64,000 nucleotides of DNA from Hymenobacter jejuensis (GTDB lineage: Bacteria > Bacteroidota > Bacteroidia > Cytophagales > Hymenobacteraceae), in contig NZ_CP040896.1 of the NCBI RefSeq assembly GCF_006337165.1, positions 3,348,001 through 3,412,000 on the forward strand. The letters are read 5' to 3'. Positions 43,686 to 52,118 of this stretch are shown in pieces; the stretch's first letter is position 1; every line of letters starts with the position of its first letter. Made by a program: the position numbers and the translations under genes. Below the pieces are notes generated by a model. That model made no database searches and was not told the DNA's origin. It was given only the letters and a program-made list of their open reading frames with translations.

Positions 43686-43796
43686 GGCTCCAATGCGATT
43701 CTTATAAGAGGCTAACAGCCGTTTTCGGAATTTGGTTTATCTACGCAGCTTGCCCCAAAAAAGGCTTACTTAACTCGAAAAAAATCCAATCCTACT

Positions 43797-44462
43797 ATGA
43801 CCGTAAAGATAGAAGAAAGCTGGCGCAAGGTGTTGCAGTCGGAGTTTGAAAAACCGTATTTCCAGCAGCTCATCACCTTTGTGCGCGACGAATACGCCAA
43901 AGGCCCTGTTTATCCGCCGGGACCACAAATTTTTCACGCTTTCGACGCCTGCCCTTTCGACAAGGTTAAGGTAGTAATCTTAGGGCAAGATCCATACCAC
44001 GGGCGCGGGCAGGCGCACGGTTTAGCGTTCTCCGTCAACCCAGGTGTGCGCACGCCGCCTTCTCTGCTCAATATCTTCAAAGAGTTGCAGTCTGACCTGC
44101 CGGGTACGCCGGCTCCGGCCAACGGCAACCTTGACCGCTGGGCACAACAAGGAGTGTTGTTGCTCAACGCCACCCTTACAGTGCGGGAAAGCGATGCGGG
44201 CTCGCACCAGAAAAAAGGCTGGGAACAATTTACCGACGCTGTTATTCAGAAGGTTGCCGAGCAAAAGCAGCACGTCGTGTTCATTCTCTGGGGCGCTTAT
44301 GCCCAGAAAAAAGGCGACTTTATTGATCAGCGCAAACACTTGATTCTTAAAGCTGCCCACCCTTCGCCTTTCGCCGCCGACCGAGGTTTTTTCGGCTCGC
44401 GCCCGTTCAGCAAAACCAACGCGTATTTGCAAGAGCACGGCGAACAACCTATTCAGTGGTGA
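43797..44462 (+). CDS. ung: Uracil-DNA glycosylase
   Basis: Removes uracil from DNA as the first step of base excision repair. The 221 residues have the water-activating Asp65 in [33 protein letters not shown] and the DNA-intercalation loop [13 protein letters not shown]. Standard family-1 length. Divergent from apaG. Confidence 0.97.
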   Translation: MTVKIEESWRKVLQSEFEKPYFQQLITFVRDEYAKGPVYPPGPQIFHAFDACPFDKVKVVILGQDPYHGRGQAHGLAFSVNPGVRTPPSLLNIFKELQSDLPGTPAPANGNLDRWAQQGVLLLNATLTVRESDAGSHQKKGWEQFTDAVIQKVAEQKQHVVFILWGAYAQKKGDFIDQRKHLILKAAHPSPFAADRGFFGSRPFSKTNAYLQEHGEQPIQW

Positions 44463-44495
44463 TCTGAACCACGGAGTGCGTGTCATATTTGTAAT

Positions 44496-44522
44496 GACTT
44501 GATAATCAATAAATTATAAATA
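44496..44522 (+). repeat. AT-rich palindromic element after ung
   Basis: GACTTGATAATCAATAAATT followed by ATAAAT, about 30 nt after the ung stop. Close match to the element after gmd. Confidence 0.55.
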
Positions 44523-44533
44523 TGATGTAAGCA

Positions 44534-44572
44534 AACAAAAAAGCCTTGGCCGACTGCCAAGGCTTTTTTGTT
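44534..44572. terminator. Bidirectional intrinsic terminator
   Basis: AACAAAAAAGCCTTGGC (44534-44550) pairs with GCCAAGGCTTTTTTGTT (44556-44572), between convergent ung and lepB. Confidence 0.94.
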
Positions 44573-44625
44573 ACTGAATTAACCGTCGACGAAGTCCGTG
44601 AACTCCGCAAAATCCGCGGTCCGGA

Positions 44626-45798
44626 TTAGTCGATGAAGTTGAACAGACGGTTCCAGCGAATTTTGTGGAAGAAGTCAGCATATGGATCAACCGACAGCCA
44701 GATGAGTACTGCCTTTCCCACAACGTGGTCTTCCGGAACGAAGCCCCAATACCGCGAATCCAGCGAATCGTGCCGGTTGTCGCCCATCATGAAGTAGTAA
44801 TTCTGCTTGAAGGTGTAGCTGGTCATTGGCTTGCCATCTTGCAGGAGCACGCCGTTGGCAACGGTTACACCCTTGTTATGCTCGTAGCGGGTAATGATCT
44901 TCAGGTAGATGGGCGTGTTTTGCGGCGTGAGCTGTACCGTCTGGCCTTTCTTGGGGAGTTGCAACGGCCCGTAGTTGTCCATGTTCCACTTCAACGCAAC
45001 GCTGCTTTCACTGGGAGGCGTGCTAGCCGGATAATCGGGGTTGTTGGGGAAAATAGTCGGATCGGGTTTGCCGGCCGGTACTTTATCCAGCACAACTCCC
45101 TTTATGTAAGGCTGTTGCTTGAAGAAATTGGCAGAAGCGGGCGTAGCATCTACCATATAGGCGGGGCCGTAGGGTGTGTATTGCGGCTGCGGTACACCGG
45201 TCGCGGCGTTGTTAAAATCCGTAATGCCCTGCTCCTTGAAAATCTTGTCGCGCACTGGCTCATTGACTTGCAGGTAATAACGGTTCTGGCTTTGCGGCGG
45301 GTTCTGCGCCGGCTTTCCGTTGATGTACACCTGCATGTCCTTGATCTCCAATACGTCGCCGGCTACAGCAATGCAACGCTTGATGTAGTTGGTGCGCAAA
45401 TCGGCCGGAAATTGGTTTTCAAACGGCACATTGAAAACGACCACATCGTTGCGCTTGATTTCCGAGAAACCGGGCAGGCGGTAGGAGGGCAGTTGAATGA
45501 GATCGGAGTAGCTTGGCAGGCTCGTCCCCCACAGGGTCTGGTGTGTGAGCGGAACCTGCAAGGGCGTCTGCGGCGTACGGGGCCCGTAGTGTAGCTTGCT
45601 CACAAACAGGTAGTCACCTACTAGCAGCGTATGCTCCATGGAGGGCGTCGGGATGGTATAGGCCTCGAACGTAGCCCACCGAATGAGCGTCGCCGCCACT
45701 ACCGCGAACAGTATCGCATCGCCCCATTCCCGAAAAAAGCCTTTGGGCTTCTTGGGGGTTGCGGTTTCGGGTTGTTTTTCCCAGAATTTTACGGCCAT
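44626..45798 (-). CDS. lepB: Signal peptidase I
   Basis: Inner-membrane serine protease that removes signal peptides. The 390 residues from ATG 45798 (MAVKFWEKQPE) have a membrane helix near 27-45, nucleophile Ser53 in PTPSMEHTL, the general-base Lys140 in NYIKRCIAVAGD and the C-terminal GDNRHDSLDSRYWGFV box. A large insertion of about 150 residues between Lys140 and the last box makes it longer than the E. coli enzyme, as usual in Bacteroidota. Last gene of the parA-parB-DUF5683-dapB-lepB set. Confidence 0.95.
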   Translation of the reverse strand: MAVKFWEKQPETATPKKPKGFFREWGDAILFAVVAATLIRWATFEAYTIPTPSMEHTLLVGDYLFVSKLHYGPRTPQTPLQVPLTHQTLWGTSLPSYSDLIQLPSYRLPGFSEIKRNDVVVFNVPFENQFPADLRTNYIKRCIAVAGDVLEIKDMQVYINGKPAQNPPQSQNRYYLQVNEPVRDKIFKEQGITDFNNAATGVPQPQYTPYGPAYMVDATPASANFFKQQPYIKGVVLDKVPAGKPDPTIFPNNPDYPASTPPSESSVALKWNMDNYGPLQLPKKGQTVQLTPQNTPIYLKIITRYEHNKGVTVANGVLLQDGKPMTSYTFKQNYYFMMGDNRHDSLDSRYWGFVPEDHVVGKAVLIWLSVDPYADFFHKIRWNRLFNFID

Positions 45799-45948
45799 AG
45801 GTAGATAGGCAAACAGAGGTACAGCAATGCCCGGCAAATGCGGGCTACAAATGAGAAACGGAATATCCGATTAATTACGCGAATCCGATATTCTGGTGCA
45901 GTGTGCAACACGCACAACTTGAAAAGAATCCCGAAAAATAAGGCTTGG

Positions 45949-46668
45949 TTATAGGCCCAGCATGTCCTTCATTCCAAACACGCCTTTGCGGCCCACCAGC
46001 CACTCGGCGGCTAATAAGGCGCCCTGCACGAAACCGTCGCGGGTGTGCGCTTCGTGCTTGAGTTCGATGGTATCGGCTTCAGAAGAATACGTAACGATAT
46101 GCGTGCCCACGACCGAGCCCGTGCGCTCAGAAAGCACCGCCAACTCGTGGTCGGCTTGGGAGGGCTCGTTGCGCCACATGGTTTTGGCAGGGAAGTGCCG
46201 GATGATGCCTTCTGCTGCCGTAAGTGCCGTGCCGCTCGGCTGATCGACTTTCTGGGTATGGTGAATTTCGCGTACCTGCACATCGTAGCCGCCAAACTGG
46301 TGCATTTTGGCGGCGATGTACTCGTTGAAATGGAAGAATAAGTTGACGCCGACGCTGTAATTCGAGGCGTAAAACAGCGCTCCGCCCGTTTCCTTACATA
46401 AGTCTCGGGCTTCGGGAAAGTGGTGCAGCCACCCCGTAGACCCGCACACCACCGGCAAGCCCTGCTGCAGGCAGGCCATTACGTTGGCAAAAGCCGCATC
46501 GGGGTGCGTAAATTCGATGGCTGCATCAACAGAGGTCGCATCGAAGTCGGAAATATGAACACCGGGCCGCGAAGGGTCCACAATACCGGCAATTTGGTGG
46601 CCGCGCGCAATGGCTTGAGCCTCAATGGCTTTGCCCATTTTGCCGTGACCAATCAGCAACAGCTTCAT
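45949..46668 (-). CDS. dapB: 4-hydroxy-tetrahydrodipicolinate reductase
   Basis: NAD(P)H-dependent step of the diaminopimelate/lysine pathway. The 239 residues start MKLLLIGHGKMGKAIE with the dinucleotide fold and have EFTHPDAAFANVMAC, GSTGW, SNYSVGVNLFF, the catalytic EIHHTQKVDQPSGTAL and HEAHTRDGFVQGAL. Its ATG overlaps the DUF5683 stop by 4 bp. Confidence 0.95.
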   Translation of the reverse strand: MKLLLIGHGKMGKAIEAQAIARGHQIAGIVDPSRPGVHISDFDATSVDAAIEFTHPDAAFANVMACLQQGLPVVCGSTGWLHHFPEARDLCKETGGALFYASNYSVGVNLFFHFNEYIAAKMHQFGGYDVQVREIHHTQKVDQPSGTALTAAEGIIRHFPAKTMWRNEPSQADHELAVLSERTGSVVGTHIVTYSSEADTIELKHEAHTRDGFVQGALLAAEWLVGRKGVFGMKDMLGL

Positions 46669-47306
46669 TTGGTAGAGCGAGTAGATTTTAGGTTCAGCGT
46701 AATGGCCACGCCGGGTGCGCTTGGCGCCGTCGGAACGCGCAGCAGCGTTGGGTTCCAGTGCACGCTCAGGTCGTCGCTGACGTCGAAGTCGCGCAAATGA
46801 GCATCCACCAGCGCATCCACGATTGTCATGCCGTAAGCTAAAAGCGAATAGGCAATGAATTGGTCGCGGTAGCGCCGGTAAAAAATAATACCGGCGCGCA
46901 CGTTTTCAGCGCTGGTTTCTTGGCTCGACCGTGGACCGGGGTCAGGTAACCCCTGTTGCCGCGCTCGGAAGCCCGTTACGTATTCTTTGTAGCGACTTTG
47001 GTAGAAGAATTCAACGCCCAACGTGCCACCGACAGCCCCGTACACGAGGGGAAGTTTCCAGTATTTGTGATTGTATACCTGGCCGGCACCCGGAATGAAA
47101 GCCGCTAGCAACACCGCCTTCGTAGGAGGCGTCACCTTCATGCCCAGTAGGCGAGCCGTCTTACGCAACGAATCGGGCACGGCCGGCGCGTCCACCTGAG
47201 TTGAGTCGGGCCCTGCGGTAACCACTTGCGCCTGCGCCGTGCCAAGCACAGAAGTTGCCAATACTAGCAACAGCATGAGTAGCAGAGCGCGCGAAGTGAC
47301 TAACAT
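46665..47306 (-). CDS. DUF5683 domain protein
   Basis: A 213-residue protein from ATG 47306: signal peptide MLVTSRALLLMLLLVLATSV ending ..GTAQA, then an approximately 45-residue linker and the DUF5683 core with PTKAVLLAAFIPGAGQVYNH, KYWKLPLVYG and YRRYRDQFIAYSLLAYG. It probably has two or three membrane helices. ATGs at 47321 or 47330 would lengthen the signal region slightly. It always neighbours parB and dapB in this phylum; function unknown. Confidence 0.85.
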   Translation of the reverse strand: MLVTSRALLLMLLLVLATSVLGTAQAQVVTAGPDSTQVDAPAVPDSLRKTARLLGMKVTPPTKAVLLAAFIPGAGQVYNHKYWKLPLVYGAVGGTLGVEFFYQSRYKEYVTGFRARQQGLPDPGPRSSQETSAENVRAGIIFYRRYRDQFIAYSLLAYGMTIVDALVDAHLRDFDVSDDLSVHWNPTLLRVPTAPSAPGVAITLNLKSTRSTK

Positions 47307-47494
47307 ACAAGGCGTTACCATACGTGGCAAACAAGATTAAGAAGAAAGCCGACAGCTAAGCAGGTATACAGGGCTGTGCAGCAGGCAAACGAAAGGCAGC
47401 GAGGTCTAAGTGTACCAGGCATGGCCTTGAACAGCAAAAAGCTTGGCACACACAGGTGCTAAGCTTTTTGAAGGCGTTCGCTTGCCAACTGCGC

Positions 47495-48460
47495 TTAGTC
47501 GGGGTGGAGGATGTGCAGGATGCGCTGCATGTCTTCCACCGAATCGAACGCGATCTTGATTTCACCGCGGCCTTGCGGACCGGGCTTTACCTGCACGCGA
47601 CTGCCGAAGCGATCGGAGAGGTGGCGCTCGGTCCGGCGTAACTCTGCCACTGGAACGTGCATCTGCGCGTCTGTGGGTGGTTGAGCAGTAGGAGCATCTG
47701 TGGCCTTAGGCGCCGAAAGACCTCCCCGAACTAGTTGTTCTACGCGACGTACCGAAAGTTCTTCGTTTACAATGCGCTGAAAGAGAGCCAGTTGCTGATC
47801 GGCGTCATCGATGTTGATCAGAGCCCGGGCGTGGCCCATGGAGATCACGGTGTCGCGCAGACCAATCTGGATATCCGGCGGCAGCTTCAACAGACGCAGG
47901 TAGTTGGTGACCGTCGAGCGGTTTTTGCCTACGCGGTCGCCCAGTTCTTCTTGCTTCAGGTTGCATTCGCTGACGAGGCGCTGGTAGCTCAGGGCAATTT
48001 CAATCGCGTTGAGGTTTTCGCGCTGAATGTTCTCGATCAAAGCCATTTCCAGCATTTGCTGGTCGTCGGCTTTGCGGATATAAGCCGGAATGGTGTCGAG
48101 GCCCGCTAGCTTAGAAGCCTGCAAACGCCGCTCGCCGCTGATAAGCTGATAAGCGTTGGTGCCCATCTGCCGAACCGTCACGGGCTGGATAATGCCCTGA
48201 ATCTTAATGGATTCGGCCAGCTCCTGCAAGGCTTCTTGGTCAAAATGCGTGCGCGGCTGGTACGGGTTGGCCTCGATCATGCCCACCTGAATCATGCCCA
48301 CCGAATTGACCGGATGCGGAACCAGACCCAAGCGTTCGCTTTTCTTCTCGTAGCTGCCTTCAATTAAGGCGTTTAACCCCCGGCCCAAGCCGCCGATTTT
48401 ACGTTTGGCCGCCGCGGGAGCCGCTGCCGGCGTGGGTTTTTCTTCGTTCTTCTCTGACAT
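47495..48460 (-). CDS. parB: ParB/Spo0J chromosome partition protein
   Basis: CTP-dependent DNA clamp that loads at parS and works with ParA in origin segregation. The 321 residues contain NPYQPRTHFDQEALQELAES, the CTP-binding SGERR and the helix-turn-helix (LKQEELGDRVGKNRSTVTNY), with a C-terminal dimerisation region. It lies 159 bp after parA. I found no parS-like TGTTnCACGTGnAACA site in the window. Confidence 0.96.
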   Translation of the reverse strand: MSEKNEEKPTPAAAPAAAKRKIGGLGRGLNALIEGSYEKKSERLGLVPHPVNSVGMIQVGMIEANPYQPRTHFDQEALQELAESIKIQGIIQPVTVRQMGTNAYQLISGERRLQASKLAGLDTIPAYIRKADDQQMLEMALIENIQRENLNAIEIALSYQRLVSECNLKQEELGDRVGKNRSTVTNYLRLLKLPPDIQIGLRDTVISMGHARALINIDDADQQLALFQRIVNEELSVRRVEQLVRGGLSAPKATDAPTAQPPTDAQMHVPVAELRRTERHLSDRFGSRVQVKPGPQGRGEIKIAFDSVEDMQRILHILHPD

Positions 48461-48565
48461 ACCTGCAATCAGCTTCCGCCCAATACCGAGCGAAAGCAGG
48501 ATTCAAAAATACACAAACGGCGGGGAAGGGCCGGAAATTTTCTGCGACGTCGTGCCGTATAATGA

Positions 48566-48596
48566 AAAACGGCAGACCGTTTTCGTCTGCCGTTTT
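48566..48596 (-). terminator. Probable terminator or attenuator between parA and parB
   Basis: AAAACGGCAGAC (48566-48577) pairs with GTCTGCCGTTTT (48585-48596). It lies after the parA stop and before parB on the minus strand, so parB may have its own promoter or depend on readthrough. Confidence 0.75.
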
Positions 48597-48619
48597 CTAA
48601 GTGCTTAACACGGAAACCC

Positions 48620-49426
48620 TTATGCCGCCGTATCTTCTGCGGCTTCCGGGTTGGCTTCGATGCTGTTTTTCTCCACAATCTCGCGGGCCAGGTTCAGATA
48701 GCTGATCGAGCCTTTGCTTTCGGCGTCGTGCAGGATCACCGGAATGCCAAAGCTCGGCGACTCGCTCAATTTTACGTTGCGCGGGATGATGGTATCAAAC
48801 ACAAGCTGTTGGAAGTGCAGTTTCACTTCTTCCACCACTTGGTTGGAAAGCCGCAGGCGCACGTCGTACATCGTAAGCAAGATGCCTTCGATTTCTAGGT
48901 TCGTGTTCAGGCGGCTCTGAATTATCTTGATGGTATTCAGCAGCTTCCCTAAGCCTTCCAAGGCGAAATATTCGCACTGAACCGGAATGATTACAGAGTG
49001 CGCGGCCGTCAGGGCGTTCACCGTAATCAGGCCCAGCGATGGTGAGCAGTCGATGATGATGAAGTCGTACTGATCGGCAAGGGGCCGCAGCGCTTCTTTC
49101 ATCTTCTCTTCCCGGTTGGGCAAGTTGATCATCTCCACTTCAGCGCCCACCAAATCGATGTGGGAGGGCATAAGGTCGAGATGCGGTAACACATTGGTAG
49201 TCAAGATGATATCTTGGGCGTTGATGCCGTCTACCATGCATTCGTAAATGCTGTTCTCAATATCCTTCGGATCGAAACCTACCCCCGACGTCGCGTTGGC
49301 TTGGGGGTCGGCATCTACCAGAAGGGTACGGTATTCCAGAGCGGCTAAACTAGCCGCCAGGTTGATTGACGAAGTGGTTTTGCCCACCCCGCCCTTCTGA
49401 TTGGCTACCGCGATAATTTTTCCCAT
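48620..49426 (-). CDS. parA: ParA family chromosome partition ATPase
   Basis: Deviant-Walker ATPase that binds DNA non-specifically and moves ParB-parS complexes. The 268 residues begin [20 protein letters not shown] with the KGGVGKTT P-loop, followed by [17 protein letters not shown] and [17 protein letters not shown]. Chromosomal (Soj-like) length. It heads the parA-parB-DUF5683-dapB-lepB block. Confidence 0.97.
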   Translation of the reverse strand: MGKIIAVANQKGGVGKTTSSINLAASLAALEYRTLLVDADPQANATSGVGFDPKDIENSIYECMVDGINAQDIILTTNVLPHLDLMPSHIDLVGAEVEMINLPNREEKMKEALRPLADQYDFIIIDCSPSLGLITVNALTAAHSVIIPVQCEYFALEGLGKLLNTIKIIQSRLNTNLEIEGILLTMYDVRLRLSNQVVEEVKLHFQQLVFDTIIPRNVKLSESPSFGIPVILHDAESKGSISYLNLAREIVEKNSIEANPEAAEDTAA

Positions 49427-49513
49427 TAGTACTTAGTTGTCAGTTGCGGGTTGTTAGTGGAGAGAAGCTAGCCGTGAGCGTTTTGAGCCCATATCCAGTT
49501 TCTAACTAACAAC

Positions 49514-50194
49514 TTACAAATCAATTGTTTCGCCGATGCGCATGAGCACCAGTTCTTTACCGGCTTGCGTTGCTTTCGTACGAGCTTCGTCGTGGTCGAT
49601 TTTGATAGGCGGGAAGGTATCGTAGTGCATGCCCACGATTTTGGTGGTGCCTATCCAGTCGGCCGCAATCAGTGCATCGTCGATGCCCATGGTGAAGTTA
49701 TCGCCAATGGGCAGAATGGCAAAATCCAGCTTGTATTGCTCCCCGATCAGCTTCATGTCGTAGGTGAGGGCAGTATCGCCGGCAAAATAAAAGGTTTTGC
49801 ATTCTGCTTCTATCACAAAGCCGCCCGCCAAACCGCCATACGAACCGTCGGGCATGGAGCTGGAGTGCAGGGCGGCCACCAGTTTCACGGTGCCGAAAGG
49901 CAGCTTGGTTTTGCCGCCGATGTTCATGCCGTAGGTCGCTTTTAGTCCCTTCGGACCGAACCATCCCAGCACTTCAAACATTCCTACTAAGTCGGCGCCC
50001 GTGCGCTTCCCGATTTCCTCTGCGTCGGCAACGTGGTCGCCGTGGCCGTGGCTGAGCAGGATGAAATCAGCCTCAATTTTGTCCACGTCCACGTCTTTGG
50101 CTAACGCATTGGGACGAATAAAAGGATCGAAAAGCACTTTAGCGCCTCCGATTTCCGCCAGGAAGCAGGAGTGCCCGTAGTAGGTCAGTTTCAT
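49514..50194 (-). CDS. UPF0173 metal-dependent hydrolase (MBL fold)
   Basis: The 226-residue metallo-beta-lactamase-fold protein begins MKLTYYGHSCFLAEIGGAKV and has the metal-binding SHGHGDHVADAEEIG, FYFAGDTALTYDM and the C-terminal GMHYDTFPPI. It belongs to the UPF0173 family, whose substrate is not known. Divergent from the peptide-binding lipoprotein gene; an inverted repeat lies between them. Confidence 0.92.
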   Translation of the reverse strand: MKLTYYGHSCFLAEIGGAKVLFDPFIRPNALAKDVDVDKIEADFILLSHGHGDHVADAEEIGKRTGADLVGMFEVLGWFGPKGLKATYGMNIGGKTKLPFGTVKLVAALHSSSMPDGSYGGLAGGFVIEAECKTFYFAGDTALTYDMKLIGEQYKLDFAILPIGDNFTMGIDDALIAADWIGTTKIVGMHYDTFPPIKIDHDEARTKATQAGKELVLMRIGETIDL

Positions 50195-50277
50195 GGGTGA
50201 GTTGTGCGCGGTGGCCGGCGGGCTGTTCGGTTCAGGAAAGCTAGGCTTGCAATGGCAAAGACAAAGCGGATAGCTAA

Positions 50278-50297
50278 AAGCTAATTGCGATTAGCTT
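50278..50297. promoter_or_regulatory. Inverted repeat, candidate operator
   Basis: AAGCTAAT (50278-50285), spacer TGCG and ATTAGCTT (50290-50297) form a perfect 8-bp inverted repeat in the divergent region between the UPF0173 and peptide-binding genes. It has the size of a dimeric repressor site. Confidence 0.45.
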
Positions 50298-50331
50298 ATT
50301 TCGTACAAATATACACTGTTTCGTCTTTCTC

Positions 50332-51999
50332 ATGTTTTCGTTTTCACGTCGTTTTGCAGGTTTGGTTGTGCCAATGCTCATAAGCTTGGCAAGTTGCAGC
50401 AGCCCTACCCAGTCGACCGACGACCGGCGGGTTTTTCGCTACAACCAGCCCGAATCCCTGACTTCCCTCGACCCGGCTTTTGCCCGCAATCAAGCCAATA
50501 CCTGGGCGACCACGCAGCTATACAACGGGTTGGTCGAGCTCGACGATCAGCTTAAGCCCGGGCCGTCGATAGCACGTCGTTACGCTATTTCGCCTGATGG
50601 TTTGCGCTACACCTTCACGCTCCGGCCCAACGTTCGTTTCCACGACAGCGAAGTTTTTCCGGGCGGCAAAGGCCGGCCCGTGACGGCGCAGGATTTTGTG
50701 TACAGCTTCAAACGCCTGCTCGACCCTGCTACCGCCAGTACCGGCGGCTGGATTTTTCGGGGCAAAGTGCTGGAAAATGCTGCTGGTGAGCCAGTAGATA
50801 CTTGTTTTAAAGCTCTGAACGACAGCACATTGCGCGTTTATCTAAAAGAGCCTTTTATTCCGTTTTTGGGCATCCTGACCATGCCGTACGCGTACGTGGT
50901 ACCGCGCGAGGCAGTGCAGCGCTACGGCAAGGATTTTCGGGAGCACCCCGTAGGCACGGGGCCGTTTGTGTTTAAGCTCTGGGACGAGGGCAACGCCATC
51001 ATTTATCACCGCAACCCGCACTACTGGAAAAAAGATGCGCAGGGCCGGCAGCTGCCGTACCTGGATGCCGTGCAGATCAGCTTCATTCAGGATCGCAAAA
51101 CCGAATTTCTCACTTTTCAGCAGGGCAAGCTGGATTTTCTGTCGGGTATTCGGGCCGGTTCCCGCGATATGATTATGTATCCAGATGGTACTGTGCGTGA
51201 GGACTTTAAGGGCAAATTTCGATTGCAGAAGGTTCCGTATCTCAACACCGAATACCTTGGTATTCAGCAAGATCCCACCAACCTGCGCGGCGACAATAAC
51301 AATCCGGCCTTGCGCGATAAGCGCGTGCGCCAAGCGCTCAATTATGCCCTAAACAAACCCGAACTTATCGCCTATTTCCTAAACAACGTAGGCCGTCCGG
51401 GCAATTCGGGTTTTGTGCCGGCGTCTCTGCCTTCGTTCAGCGAAAAGCTGGTGCCCGGCTACACCTATCAGCCCGATAAAGCGCGCCAGCTGCTGCGGGC
51501 GGCGGGTTATGGTCCGGGCCATCCGTTGCATTTGCGGTTGAACACCGTAGCCGAGACCAAGGAATACTGCGAGTATTACCAGAAAAAGTGGGCGGAAGTA
51601 GGCGTACAGGTCGATATCGATGTAAACCAGGGCGCGGCCCACGGCGAAATGATCGACAACGGCCGGGCTGGCTTTTTTACCCGTTCGTGGCTCGGCGATT
51701 ATCCGGATGCGGAGAACTATCTGGCCCTGTTCTACAGCAAAAACTTTGCGCCCGCTGGCCCCAACAAAACGCACTTCAAAAACGCCGCCTACGATCGACT
51801 GTACGAGCAAGCCAAGCTAGAGCAGAACACCGAGAAGCGCTACGATCTCTACCGCCAGATGGACCGCATCATCGTGGAAGAATGCCCCGTTATTGCCGCC
51901 TACTACGATGAGGTTGTGCGTCTCACGCAAAACAACGTGCAAGGTCTCACGCCCAACCCGATGAATCAACTGGTACTGGAACGGGTACGAAAGGAGTAA
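50332..51999 (+). CDS. Oligopeptide ABC transporter substrate-binding lipoprotein
   Basis: The 555-residue SBP_bac_5 family protein binds peptides (OppA/DppA-like) in the periplasm. It has a signal peptide with lipobox (ISLASCSS), FRYNQPESLTSLDPAFARNQ, RVRQALNYALNKPELI and GGPNKTHF-like C-terminal blocks. No permease or ATPase genes of an opp operon follow, so it must serve a transporter encoded elsewhere or act alone. Sensing rather than uptake is possible. Confidence 0.92.
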   Translation: MFSFSRRFAGLVVPMLISLASCSSPTQSTDDRRVFRYNQPESLTSLDPAFARNQANTWATTQLYNGLVELDDQLKPGPSIARRYAISPDGLRYTFTLRPNVRFHDSEVFPGGKGRPVTAQDFVYSFKRLLDPATASTGGWIFRGKVLENAAGEPVDTCFKALNDSTLRVYLKEPFIPFLGILTMPYAYVVPREAVQRYGKDFREHPVGTGPFVFKLWDEGNAIIYHRNPHYWKKDAQGRQLPYLDAVQISFIQDRKTEFLTFQQGKLDFLSGIRAGSRDMIMYPDGTVREDFKGKFRLQKVPYLNTEYLGIQQDPTNLRGDNNNPALRDKRVRQALNYALNKPELIAYFLNNVGRPGNSGFVPASLPSFSEKLVPGYTYQPDKARQLLRAAGYGPGHPLHLRLNTVAETKEYCEYYQKKWAEVGVQVDIDVNQGAAHGEMIDNGRAGFFTRSWLGDYPDAENYLALFYSKNFAPAGPNKTHFKNAAYDRLYEQAKLEQNTEKRYDLYRQMDRIIVEECPVIAAYYDEVVRLTQNNVQGLTPNPMNQLVLERVRKE

Positions 52000-52018
52000 A
52001 ATGTTCTTTTGAATAAAC

Positions 52019-52067
52019 CAAAAGCGAACGGCGCTCCAACGAAATGTTGAAGCGCCGTTCGCTTTTG
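52019..52067. terminator. Bidirectional intrinsic terminator
   Basis: CAAAAGCGAACGGCGCT (52019-52035) pairs with AGCGCCGTTCGCTTTTG (52051-52067); an inner CAAC/GTTG extends the stem. Shared by convergent oppA-like and yidC. Confidence 0.9.
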
Positions 52068-52082
52068 ATAAGGAAGGATAAA

Positions 52083-52118
52083 TGATTAGATTTATTGTAA
52101 TCGGCTGATAGTCAATTA
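52083..52118 (-). repeat. AT-rich element after yidC
   Basis: The minus strand after the yidC stop reads TTGACTATCAGCCGATTACA, a diverged copy of the dispersed element. Confidence 0.4.

Noticed and set aside
47495..49426. parS site near parAB
   Set aside because: No sequence close to TGTTnCACGTGnAACA was found here or elsewhere in the window.
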